From JBFWUM01 sp050247255 (GTDB lineage Bacteria; Acidobacteriota; Vicinamibacteria; Vicinamibacterales; UBA2999): a DNA stretch of 64,000 nt. Shown here one piece after another: positions 28,668 through 37,400 of this stretch. The notes below the pieces were generated by a model. That model was not told where the DNA came from, made no database searches, and saw only the letters and a list, made by a program, of their open reading frames with translations. A program made the translations under genes and the position numbers. The stretch is from positions 10,716 through 74,715 of the forward strand of contig JBFWUM010000019.1 in NCBI GenBank assembly GCA_050247255.1, written 5' to 3'. How positions within the stretch are numbered: the first letter of the stretch is position 1; each line of letters opens with the position of its first letter.

Positions 28668-30128
28668 ATGGCTTCCGAGACCGACCTCCCAGACCTGCCC
28701 ACGGAAATCACCAAGCAATCCGTCGACTTCGGCCGTTGGTACCTCGACGTCGTCCGCAAGGCCGAGCTCGCCGACTATTCGCCCGTGAAGGGCTGCATGG
28801 TGATCCGCCCGTATGGCTACGCCATCTGGGAGCTGATGCAGCAGGCGCTCGACAAGCGCTTCAAGGCGACCGGGCACGTCAACGCCTACTTCCCGCTGTT
28901 CATCCCCGAAAGTCTGCTGATGAAGGAGGCGGAGCACGTCGAAGGCTTCGCGCCGCAGGTGGCCTGGGTCACGCAGGGAGGGAGCGAGCCGCTCGAAGAG
29001 CGTCTCGTGGTGCGTCCCACCTCGGAAACGATCATCGGCACGATGTACGCGAAGTGGGTCCAGTCGTGGCGCGACCTGCCGATCCTGATCAACCAGTGGG
29101 CCAACGTCGTCCGCTGGGAGAAGGTGACGCGGCTGTTCCTCCGCACCACCGAGTTCCTCTGGCAGGAAGGGCACACCGCCCACGAAACCGCCGAGGAAGC
29201 GCAGGAGGAAACCATGCGCATGCTCGGGGTCTACAAGGACTTCGCCGAAACCGAGCTCGCCATGCCCGTCGTCGACGGGCAGAAGACGGAGAGCGAGAAG
29301 TTCGCCGGCGCCGAGCGCACCTACTCGATCGAGGGGCTGATGCGCGACGGCCGGGCGCTGCAGGCCGGCACGTCGCACTACATGGGGCAGAACTTCGCCA
29401 AAGGGTTCGAGATCAAGTTCCAGGCGCGCGACAAGTCGGTGCAGTACGCCTACACCACGTCGTGGGGCGTCTCGACCCGCATGATCGGCGGCGTCATCAT
29501 GACGCACGGCGACGATGGCGGGCTGATCCTGCCGCCGCGGATTGCGCCGTACCAGGTCGTGATGGTGCCGATCATGCGCGGCAACTGGCAGGAGACGGTG
29601 CTGCCGAAGGCGAAGGCGATTCGCGACGAGCTGGTGGCGCGCGGCATGCGCGTGATGCTCGACGACCGCGACTCGCAGACGCCCGGCTGGAAGTTCAACG
29701 AGTGGGAGATGCGCGGGGTGCCGCTGCGCATCGAGATCGGCCCCAAGGACATCGAGAAGCAGCAGGTCGTCGTCGCCCGTCGCGATACGCGCGAGAAGGC
29801 GTTCGTGCCGATGGACGGCCTGGCGGCGCACGCCGGCGAGCTGCTGAAGACCATCCAGCAGGCGCTCTACGACCGTGCGCTGCAGTTCCGGACCGAGCAC
29901 ACGACCGAGACCGACAGTTACGACGAGTTCAGGAGCATCATGGAGGGGCGGCCCGGCTTCGTCGTGTCCCCCTGGTGCGGCTCGGCGCAGTGCGAGGCGG
30001 AGATCAAGACCGAGACGCAGGCGACGATCCGCAACATCCCGTTCGTCGCCACGTCGGCAGAGGGCAAGGGTTGCTTGAAGTGCGGCCAGCCGGCAACCCA
30101 GCACGCCTGGTTCGCCAAATCGTACTAA
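28668..30128 (+). CDS. proS: Prolyl-tRNA synthetase, short archaeal/eukaryote-like type
   Basis: 486 aa, too short for the bacterial type with an editing insertion and typical of ProRS type 3. Class II motif 2 is around RTTEFLWQEGHTAHET and motif 3 around TTSWGVSTRMIGGVIMTHGDD. The anticodon-binding domain is followed by a C-terminal domain with Cys pairs (CGSAQCEAE, CLKCGQ) and ends in Tyr, as in the eukaryote-like form. It abuts nadB and is followed by a strong inverted octamer repeat before a convergent gene. Confidence 0.95.
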   Translation: MASETDLPDLPTEITKQSVDFGRWYLDVVRKAELADYSPVKGCMVIRPYGYAIWELMQQALDKRFKATGHVNAYFPLFIPESLLMKEAEHVEGFAPQVAWVTQGGSEPLEERLVVRPTSETIIGTMYAKWVQSWRDLPILINQWANVVRWEKVTRLFLRTTEFLWQEGHTAHETAEEAQEETMRMLGVYKDFAETELAMPVVDGQKTESEKFAGAERTYSIEGLMRDGRALQAGTSHYMGQNFAKGFEIKFQARDKSVQYAYTTSWGVSTRMIGGVIMTHGDDGGLILPPRIAPYQVVMVPIMRGNWQETVLPKAKAIRDELVARGMRVMLDDRDSQTPGWKFNEWEMRGVPLRIEIGPKDIEKQQVVVARRDTREKAFVPMDGLAAHAGELLKTIQQALYDRALQFRTEHTTETDSYDEFRSIMEGRPGFVVSPWCGSAQCEAEIKTETQATIRNIPFVATSAEGKGCLKCGQPATQHAWFAKSY

Positions 30129-30147
30129 GCAGCGCCCTTCACAGCGA

Positions 30148-30221
30148 CGAACCACCGAGGCACTGAGGCACCGAGAAATTCAATCCTTTGGCTCTCGGTG
30201 TCTCGGTGTCTCGGTGGTTCG
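30148..30221. repeat. Inverted octamer array between proS and the convergent HEAT-like gene
   Basis: Arm 30148-30176 (CGAACCACCGAGGCACTGAG and on) and arm 30193-30221 pair over 29 bp with three mismatches around a 16-nt loop. The second arm contains TCTCGGTG repeated at an 8-bp period. Lying between convergent stops, it could act as a two-way transcription barrier. It also encodes the last residues of the minus-strand gene. Confidence 0.85.
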
Positions 30222-31139
30222 TGACCAGAGGAATCCGCTGAACTTTACGCGGATGCGGCGGACGACCGCCGAGCGTCCGGAGAGCCGGGTGCGATGCATG
30301 ATGTCGGCTGCGGCATCCGCCAGACGGTCGCGCCACCAGCGCTCGGCCGGCGCGGCGGCGGCCCAGGCGCGGGCCATGGGCTCGAGGCACGAGGCGTCGC
30401 CGATGGCGGTGATCGCCGCCAGGAAGTCGATCGGCAGCGGCCCGGTCGCGGCGTCGAACGTTTCCTTCAGGTCATAGAGCGCCACGCGGCTGCCGCGGCG
30501 GGCGAGGATCGCGTGGGCGGTGCCGCGCGTCACCAGCCAGTGCTCGCGCCGGCGCGCCGACGGCTCCCGCCGCTCGCGCTCGCGCGCCTCCACCACCACG
30601 TCGTGCAGCACCGACAGCGGCGCACCAGCCTGGCCGCCCAGCCACTCGCGCAGCTCGAGCGGGTCGCCCGGGACGTTGGCTTCCGTGCCGCCGGGAACAG
30701 GCGCCGCCGCCCGCAGCGGCTGGACGATGTCGGCGGGGAGCTGGGAGAGAGCGTCGAGCGCAGCCAGCCGGAGATCGGCGGGCCGGGTGACGTCCAGCGC
30801 GAGCGCTGTCAGCGCCTCGAGTACGGTCACGCCATCGTCCCGGATCAGCCAGGGGCGGAGCGTGGCAATCGCCGCCGGCGCCACCCCGTCGTCAGCCAGG
30901 GCGCCGATCGCGGCGTCGCGCGCGGCGAGGTCCGTGCTGCCGTCGAGGGCGCGGAGCGCGGCGGAGCGGGCCGCCGGAGGCTCGGCGGGGGAGGCGACCA
31001 GGGGAACGAGGTGGCTGGCGGCGCGCGCGCCGATGACGCGAAGGCGCGCGACGGCGGCTTCGCGATCGACGGCGTCGCCGCTGCGCAGCCGGGCGACGAG
31101 CCGCTCGACCTCGCCGGCCGAGGAGGAGCGGATCACCAC
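30180..31139 (-). CDS. HEAT-repeat-like protein of unknown function
   Basis: 319 aa from a GTG adjacent to the tatC stop. Ala/Leu-rich paired helices (EVERLVARLRSGDAVDREAAVARLRVIG, RSAALRALDGS, LRLAALDALSQLP) are characteristic of HEAT/ARM-type repeats over the first 170 residues. The second half has YDLKETFDAATGPLPIDFLAAITAIGD. It has no signal peptide. The last 18 or so residues (SRTTETPRHREPKD) are the translation of the octamer array, so the native C-terminus may have been replaced by repeat sequence. Function unknown. Confidence 0.7.
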   Translation of the reverse strand: MVIRSSSAGEVERLVARLRSGDAVDREAAVARLRVIGARAASHLVPLVASPAEPPAARSAALRALDGSTDLAARDAAIGALADDGVAPAAIATLRPWLIRDDGVTVLEALTALALDVTRPADLRLAALDALSQLPADIVQPLRAAAPVPGGTEANVPGDPLELREWLGGQAGAPLSVLHDVVVEARERERREPSARRREHWLVTRGTAHAILARRGSRVALYDLKETFDAATGPLPIDFLAAITAIGDASCLEPMARAWAAAAPAERWWRDRLADAAADIMHRTRLSGRSAVVRRIRVKFSGFLWSRTTETPRHREPKD

Positions 31140-31140
31140 G

Positions 31141-31971
31141 TCAGGCGGCGTCGTCGTCGAGGGGCTTCTTCTTCTTGCCGAAGGCCCAGGCCAGGCCGAT
31201 GCTGAAGATGTAGAGGATGAGCACCGGTCCGCCCATCGCGACCAGGCCGACGCCGCTCCCGTCCGGCGACAGCACCGCGGCGGCGAGGATGATGACCAGC
31301 ACCGCGTACTTGATGTTGCGGATCATGAAGCGCGGCGAGGCGAGCCCCATGCGCGCCAGGAACAGCACCAGCGTCGGCAGCTCGAAGGTGATCCCCATCG
31401 CCAGGATCAGGCGCAGGTACATCGAGAACGCCGGCTCGACCCGCGGCGTGAACGTCAGGAACGGCGTGTTGAACCCGACGAAGAACTGCCAGACGATCGG
31501 GAAGACGACGAAGTGGGCGAACGCCGCGCCGGCGGCGAAGAAGAACGTGGACATCAGCACGAACGGGATGGCCAGCTTCTTCTCGTGCGAGTAGAGCCCG
31601 GGGGCGATGAACAGCCACACCTGGGTGAAGACGAGCGGTGACGCGACGATCAGCCCGGCGATGAGCGCAATCTTGATCTGCAGGAAGAACGCTTCGCCCG
31701 GATCGGTGTAGATCAGCGTCTGCCCGGCCGGCAGCATCCGCTGCATCGGCTGCATGATGAACGTGAACAGCTCGCCGACGTAGAAGATGGCGACGCCGAA
31801 GCCGAGCATCACCGAGACAATCGACCAGATGATCCGTTTCCGGAGCTCGTCGAGATGCTCCAGGAACGACATCCGTCCCGAGTCCTCGTCCTGGGCTTCG
31901 AGATCGGAATCGGGGTCGTCGTCGTCCGGGTCGCGAACCGCCGCCTTGTTGGGGAACGGCACCAGGGCCAT
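31141..31971 (-). CDS. tatC: Sec-independent protein translocase TatC
   Basis: Receptor subunit of the twin-arginine export system, 276 aa. It has six membrane spans and the family blocks MSFLEHLDELRKRI (start of helix 1), GEAFFLQIKIALIAGLIVASPLVF and FAMGITFELP-like LAMGITFELP. An acidic 30-residue N-terminal extension (DPDDDDPDSDLEAQDEDSG) precedes the conserved part. tatA is directly upstream. A likely client in this window is the cupredoxin at 43129, whose start resembles a Tat signal. Confidence 0.95.
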   Translation of the reverse strand: MALVPFPNKAAVRDPDDDDPDSDLEAQDEDSGRMSFLEHLDELRKRIIWSIVSVMLGFGVAIFYVGELFTFIMQPMQRMLPAGQTLIYTDPGEAFFLQIKIALIAGLIVASPLVFTQVWLFIAPGLYSHEKKLAIPFVLMSTFFFAAGAAFAHFVVFPIVWQFFVGFNTPFLTFTPRVEPAFSMYLRLILAMGITFELPTLVLFLARMGLASPRFMIRNIKYAVLVIILAAAVLSPDGSGVGLVAMGGPVLILYIFSIGLAWAFGKKKKPLDDDAA

Positions 31972-31980
31972 CGAGCGCCC

Positions 31981-32319
31981 CTAGGAGGCGGTGCCGGACG
32001 TGCCGGTGTTGCGGCTGATCGTCTCGCCGGCGGGCGTGGCGACCGTGTCGCCCGCGGCGGCGGGCGCTGAGGGCGTGGGGGGCTGGGCGGCCGCAATGGC
32101 CGAGTCCTGCTCGGCGCGGATCTGTGCCCGCTGCTCCTTGGTTTCCTCGACCTTGATCTCCTCTTCGAGGGTGCGCTGCAGCTCGTTCGAGGCTTTCTTG
32201 AACTCGCCGAGGCTGCGGCCCAGCGAGCGGCCGAGCTCAGGCAGCTTGCGCGGCCCGAAGATGATGAGCGCGACCACCAGGATGATGATCAGCTCGGGCA
32301 TGCCGATGGAACCAAACAT
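31981..32319 (-). CDS. tatA: Sec-independent protein translocase TatA
   Basis: 112 aa. A short N-terminal membrane helix (MPELIIILVVALIIF) is followed by the hinge FGPRKLPELGRSLG and an amphipathic helix, then a charged and Ala/Pro-rich tail: the TatA/B plan. With no separate TatB in view, it may serve both roles. It is first gene of tatA-tatC, transcribed from the promoter at 32347-32376, with an AGGGGA ribosome-binding site. Confidence 0.93.
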   Translation of the reverse strand: MFGSIGMPELIIILVVALIIFGPRKLPELGRSLGRSLGEFKKASNELQRTLEEEIKVEETKEQRAQIRAEQDSAIAAAQPPTPSAPAAAGDTVATPAGETISRNTGTSGTAS

Positions 32320-32346
32320 TCAAAATCCCCTTAAGTGATTCACTGG

Positions 32347-32376
32347 ATTATAGAAATCCGATCTGGACGGGGTCAA
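32347..32376 (-). promoter_or_regulatory. Sigma-70-type promoter of tatAC
   Basis: On the minus strand TTGACC (32376-32371), 18-bp spacer, TATAAT (32352-32347). The expected start site near 32340 gives a leader of about 20 nt containing AGGGGA before the tatA ATG. Confidence 0.6.
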
Positions 32377-32392
32377 GGCAAGGGTTTACTAT
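32364..32392 (+). promoter_or_regulatory. Candidate promoter of the S41 protease gene, implying a leaderless mRNA
   Basis: TGGACG (32364-32369), 17-bp spacer, TACTAT (32387-32392). The -10 box ends 8 nt before the ATG at 32401, so transcription would start at or next to the start codon. The -35 match is weak. Confidence 0.35.
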
Positions 32393-32400
32393 TCTCGCAT

Positions 32401-34026
32401 ATGCGTAGCTACCGGTCCCTGTCGGTCGCGGCCTCGGCGGTTGTCGTCAGTGCGCTTGTCGGCGGCTTTTTCGGCCGCAGCGCGCTCTCGGCCCAGGACC
32501 AGGTGCCGGATCAATACCGCGTGTTCACGGCGGCGTTGAGCGCCATCGAGGGCAATTACGTCGGCGAGCCGGAATCCGACCGGCTGGTCTACGGCGCGAT
32601 CAGCGGGATGCTGCAGACGCTCGACCCGCATTCGAGCTTCATGGACCCCCGCGCCTACGCGCAGATGCGCGAGCGGCAGGAGGGGCGGTACTACGGCCTC
32701 GGCATCACCATCCAGGTGATCGACGGCGACATCACCGTGGCGGCCCTCTTCGAGGGGTCGCCGGCCTACCAGAGCGGGCTGCGGCGCGGCGATGTCATCG
32801 CGCGCATTGCCGGCGAGGACACGAAGGGGTGGACCAGCGACCAGGCCGTGCGCCAGCTGCGCGGGCCGAAGGGGACGCCGGTGTCGATCGCCATCCGCCG
32901 CGCCGGGTTCGACGACCTGATCCCGGTGGACGTCATCCGCGATGAGATCCACATCCCGACCGTGCCCGCGTATTTCATGGTGGACGCGCAGACCGGCTAC
33001 GTGCGCGTGTCGGAGTTCGGCGAGAACACCGACTCCGAGCTGGGCGACGCGCTCGAGGCGCTGACGCGGCAGGGAATGAAGCGGCTCGTGCTCGATCTGC
33101 GCAACAACCCGGGCGGCGCGCTCGACCAGGCGATCCGCGTGTCGAACCGCTTCCTCCCGCGCGGCGACATGGTCGTGTACACGCGCGGCCGCGTGCCGAA
33201 TTCGGACCAGGACTACCGCGCGACGGAGCGCAGCGAGTACCTGGACCTGCCGATGATCGCGCTCGTCAACCGCAGCAGCGCCAGCGCCTCGGAAATCGTG
33301 TCGGGCGCGCTGCAGGACCACGACCGTTCGCTCGTGGTCGGCGAGACGACGTTCGGCAAGGCGCTGGTCCAGTCGGTGTATCGCGTGAGCGAAGGCGCCG
33401 GCGTGGCGGTGACGACGGCGTTCTACTACACGCCGAGCGGCCGGCTGATTCAGCGCCCGTGGGACGACAGCTTCGACGAGTACCTCACCTACACGCTGCG
33501 CGATCAGGACGCCAACAAGACGCACAGCGCCGACGAGATGAAGTACACCGACGCCGGCCGCAAGGTGTACAGCGGCGGCGGCGTCGAGCCCGACAAGCGC
33601 TTCGACGGCCCCATCGAGGGGTTCAACCCGAGCCGCTTCGCCCGGACGATCTACAACCGGAACCTGTTCGACACCTACGCGCAGCGCTTCTCGCGCAAGG
33701 GTGACACCCGCATCACCGCGACGCGGGCCGGCCTGCCGCGGGAACTGAGCGAAGACTTCGTCGTCACCGACGCGATGGTCGCCGAGTTCAAGGAGCACGT
33801 GCAGCAGGCGCGCGTGCGCTGGGACGAGGAGGCGTGGGTCAAGGACCAGCCGTTCATCCGCGCGATGATGCGCTACGAGATCGACCTCGACCTCTTCGGC
33901 GTCGCCACCTCGCGCACCAACCTGGCGAAGGCCGACCCGCAGCTCCAGTTCGCCCTCTCGCAGTTCCCCGAGGCCGAAGCGCTCCTGCGCCTGGGCCAGG
34001 GCGCCAACGTCCGCGCCGCCCGGTAA
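32401..34026 (+). CDS. S41-family C-terminal processing peptidase
   Basis: 541-aa periplasmic serine protease (CtpA/Prc type), starting with a signal anchor MRSYRSLSVAASAVVVSALVGG. An N-terminal helical part (LDPHSSFMDP) precedes a PDZ domain (about residues 95-175) and the peptidase core: LDLRNNPGGALDQAI, the catalytic Ser in NRSSASASEIVSGAL (about 295) and the catalytic Lys in GETTFGKALVQS (about 320). About 180 extra C-terminal residues are helical. The last 22 codons are repeated after the following N run; that second copy is an assembly duplicate. Confidence 0.92.
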   Translation: MRSYRSLSVAASAVVVSALVGGFFGRSALSAQDQVPDQYRVFTAALSAIEGNYVGEPESDRLVYGAISGMLQTLDPHSSFMDPRAYAQMRERQEGRYYGLGITIQVIDGDITVAALFEGSPAYQSGLRRGDVIARIAGEDTKGWTSDQAVRQLRGPKGTPVSIAIRRAGFDDLIPVDVIRDEIHIPTVPAYFMVDAQTGYVRVSEFGENTDSELGDALEALTRQGMKRLVLDLRNNPGGALDQAIRVSNRFLPRGDMVVYTRGRVPNSDQDYRATERSEYLDLPMIALVNRSSASASEIVSGALQDHDRSLVVGETTFGKALVQSVYRVSEGAGVAVTTAFYYTPSGRLIQRPWDDSFDEYLTYTLRDQDANKTHSADEMKYTDAGRKVYSGGGVEPDKRFDGPIEGFNPSRFARTIYNRNLFDTYAQRFSRKGDTRITATRAGLPRELSEDFVVTDAMVAEFKEHVQQARVRWDEEAWVKDQPFIRAMMRYEIDLDLFGVATSRTNLAKADPQLQFALSQFPEAEALLRLGQGANVRAAR

Positions 34027-34032
34027 CCCCTC

Positions 34033-34323
34033 CCCTCCGTAGGGCGCCCCCTTTCGCAGGGCACCCCTTTCGTAGGGCACCCCTTTNNNNNNNNNNNNNN
34101 NNNNNNNNNNNNNNNNNNNNNNNNNNNNNNNNNNNNNNNNNNNNNNNNNNNNNNNNNNNNNNNNNNNNNNNNNNNNNNNNNNNNNNGCAGTTCCCCGAGG
34201 CCGAAGCGCTCCTGCGCCTGGGCCAGGGCGCCAACGTCCGCGCCGCCCGGTAACCCCTCCCCTCCGTAGGGCGCCCCCTTTCGCAGGGCACCCCTTTCGT
34301 AGGGCACCCCTTTACGGGGTGCC
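34033..34323. repeat. Tandem GTAGGGCACCCCTTT-type repeat and hairpin after the S41 gene
   Basis: Units of CGTAGGGCGCCCCCTTT, CGCAGGGCACCCCTTT and CGTAGGGCACCCCTTT occur before the gap (to 34086) and again after it (34265-34312, assembly duplicate). The last copy forms a hairpin GGCACCCC-TTTAC-GGGGTGCC (34303-34323). No T run follows, so a terminator role is unproven. Confidence 0.75.
34087..34186. other. Assembly gap (100 N) with duplicated 127-bp flanks
   Basis: Bases 33960-34086 recur exactly at 34187-34313. The sequence after the gap therefore repeats the end of the S41 gene and should not be read as a second gene. The break coincides with the tandem repeat, which explains the assembly failure. 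Confidence 0.95.
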
Positions 34324-34378
34324 TGTGGGTGCCCGGCTTCGGTCGCATAGCCCAAAATATAGTGGTGTCACTTTGCCC

Positions 34379-34407
34379 TTGCCACTAGGACTAGCACTTG
34401 CTAGATT
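34379..34407 (+). promoter_or_regulatory. Candidate smc promoter
   Basis: TTGCCA (34379-34384), 17-bp spacer, TAGATT (34402-34407), giving a leader of about 45 nt. This stretch (34324-34457) is distinctly more AT-rich than its surroundings and holds no gene. Confidence 0.45.
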
Positions 34408-34457
34408 GTGGCGTCCCTCAGCTTTAACCTGATTACGGCCCGTATCCAATAAGACAC

Positions 34458-37400
34458 ATGCGACTGGAACGCCTTGAAATCTCTGGCTTTAAGTCCTTCT
34501 CCGATCGGTCGGAGCTTGCCTTCGACGAAGGCGTCACCGCCATCGTCGGCCCCAATGGCTGCGGCAAGAGCAATGTTGCCGATGCCATTACGTGGGTACT
34601 CGGCGAGCAGTCGGCCAAGAGCCTGCGCGGCGAGAAGATGGAGGACGTCATCTTCAACGGCAGCGATGCCCGCAAGCCCGGCGGCACGGCCGAGGTGCGG
34701 CTCCGCCTGAGCGGCCTGGCGCTGCCGGCGCGCAAGCTCGACGCCGAAGAAGAGATGGAGATGGGCGGAACTGAAGTTCCGCAGCTGCATCCGGAGACCA
34801 ACGGCAACGGCCACCACCCCGAGGTTGCCGAGCTGATCGAGCGCTTCACGCGCGACGTCGAGGTCACGCGGCGCCTGTACCGGTCGGGCGAGAGCGAATA
34901 CCTGATCGACGGCGAGGTGTGCCGCCTGCGCGACGTCCACGAGCTGCTGATGGACACGGGCCTGGGCGCCAAGGCCTATTCGATCATCGAGCAGGGCAAG
35001 ATCGGCATGATCCTCAGCACGCGGCCGGCGGACCGGCGGCAGCTGATCGAGGAAGCGGCCGGCATCACCAAGTACAAGTCGCGCCGCCGCGCCGCCGAGC
35101 TGAAGCTGGAAGCGGCGCAGCAGAACCTGACCCGCATCGACGACATCGTCTTCGAGGTCGAGAAGCAGCGCGGCGTGCTGAAGCGGCAGGCGGCGAAGGC
35201 GCGCCGCTACAAGAAGCTGCGCGACGAGCTGCGCCGCTGGGAGAAGGTGCTGTTCGCGCGGAAGTATCGCGAGCTGGCACAGGCGATCGAGGCGGCGCGG
35301 ACGCGGCTGGCCGACGCCCGTGAGCGCGAGGCGGCGGCGTCCGGGCGGCTGGCGGAAGTCGAGGCCGACCTGAGCCGGCTGCGCATCGAGCAGGCCGAGG
35401 CCGACGCCGCGGCGGCGCGGATTCGCGAGGACGCCCACGCGCGCGAGCTCGACATCAACCGGCGGCAGCAGCAGCTCGAGTTCGACCGCTCGCAGGCGGC
35501 CTCGCTGGCGACACGGATTACGGAGACGGCCGACGAGGTGCGCGACCTCGAGGCGCGGCGCGAGCCGGCGCGGATCGCACTCGAGGCACGGCGGCAGTCG
35601 GCCGCGGATGCCGAGCGGGCGCGCGACGAGGCGGCGGCGGTGCTGGCCGAGGCCACCGACGCCCACGTGCGCGCGCAGCAGCAGATCGAAGGGCTCGAAG
35701 CCGACGTCGACGCGGCCCGCAGCGAGGTGTTCGCGGCCATGAACTCGGCCACGGCGCTGCGCCACGCCATGGAGCACGCGGCCACCCAGCGCGGGCGGGT
35801 GGGCGAGACACTGGCCAAGCTCGACGTCGAGCAGGAAGATCTGCGTGTCGAGCACGAGCGCGTGAACGCAGAGCAGGCGGCGGCGCAGGACGCGTTGCAG
35901 CGCGCACGCGCGGCGCTGGAGGCGCTCACGGTCGACCGCGCGGCCCGCGAGTCGGAGCTCGCGACCGCCCGTGCGGAGCACGAATGGCGCGCCCGCAGCG
36001 TCCGCACCAGCGAACAGGAGCTGGCCGCGGTCGAAGCGCGGCTGCGCTCGCTCGAGGAAGTGTCAGCGTCGCGCGCCGAGTTCGGCGATGCCGCGCGCAC
36101 TGTGCTGGTGCAGGCCAACGGGCACGTCGGGCAGCAGGGGGCGGTGGCCGATTACCTCGAGGTCGACGCCCGCTACGAGCGCGCCGTCGAGGCCTGCCTC
36201 GGCGACCTCCTCCAGCATGTCATCGTCGAGCGCCACGACCAGGCGGCTGCGGGCCTCTCGCTCGTCCGCGAGCACGACGCCGGGCGCTGCGGCTTCGTCG
36301 TCATCGATCCCGGTTCGAACGGGTATCACCCGCGCGAAGCGCTGCGCATGCCGGGCATCGTCCCGGTCAGCGACGTTGTCAGGATCCAGGGGCCGCACGC
36401 ATTCACCATCCAGAAGGTGATGCCGGAGGCCTATGTCGCCGAGAGCTTCGAGCAGGCCGTGGCGCTGTCGCGGCAGACGGCGGCGCCGGTGGCGACGATC
36501 GACGGCGACGTGCTGCGCGGGCCGCACCTGGTGTCGGGCGGCGCGCACGTCGAGTCGCGAGGCATTCTCGCCACGCGGCGCGAGATCAAGGAGCTCCGCG
36601 ACCGGGTCGCCGCCGACCGCGAGGCGCTGGCGCGGCTGGTCGAGGACACCACCGCGCTCGAGGTGACGATCGCGCAGGCGGGCTCGGCGATTGCCGCGGT
36701 GCAGGCCGAGCAGCATCGCCAGGAGGTGGCGCTCGTCGGCCTCGACGCGCAGCTCGCCCGGGCGGCGGAGGACACCGTCCGGCTGTCGCGCAAGGCGGAG
36801 GTCATTGCCCTCGAGCGTCGGCAGGCCGAAGAGGAGCGCGCCGCCCTCGAGGCGCGGCACGCCGAGGCGCAGGCGTCGATCGGCCGGCTCCAGGAGGAGC
36901 AGCGGGTCGCCGACGAGCGGCTGTCCGAAGCGCAGCGCCGGCTGATGCAGGCGCGCGACGACGTGGACGCGCTGAGCGCGCAGGCGGCCGAGGCGCGGGC
37001 GACCCACGCCGGGCTCCTCGAGCGGGCGTCGGCGCTGGCCGGCGAGGTGGCGCGGCTCGAAGAGGGCGCGCGCGAGCTCGAGGACCGCATTGCTGCGCGC
37101 ACGGCCGAGCGCGAGCAGACCGAGACGCGCCGGGCAGAACTGCTGCAGTCCATCGCCGACGGCGAGCGGATGCTCGACGAGAACATCCGCGGTCTCGACA
37201 CGGTGCGCGCGGATCTCGTGCGCGCCGACGAAGCCGCGGCAGACCTGCGCGCTCGCGTCGAGGCGCAGGACGAGGTCATCCGCGAGGCGCGGCGGGTCGT
37301 CGAAAGCATCCGCGCCGAGGCCGGCGAGCTCGAAGTCGCCCGCGCCACCGCCGAGAGCGACCGCGCGCACCTCGCGCAGACCTGCGTGGATACCGTGCAG

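Noticed and set aside
34187..34252. Second partial S41 peptidase gene
   Set aside because: It is an exact copy of the 127 bp before the N run and is best explained as an assembly duplicate.
34324..34457. tRNA gene in the AT-richer stretch before smc
   Set aside because: No acceptor-stem pairing, T-loop GTTCRA sequence or anticodon arm could be assembled; the region looks like promoter DNA.
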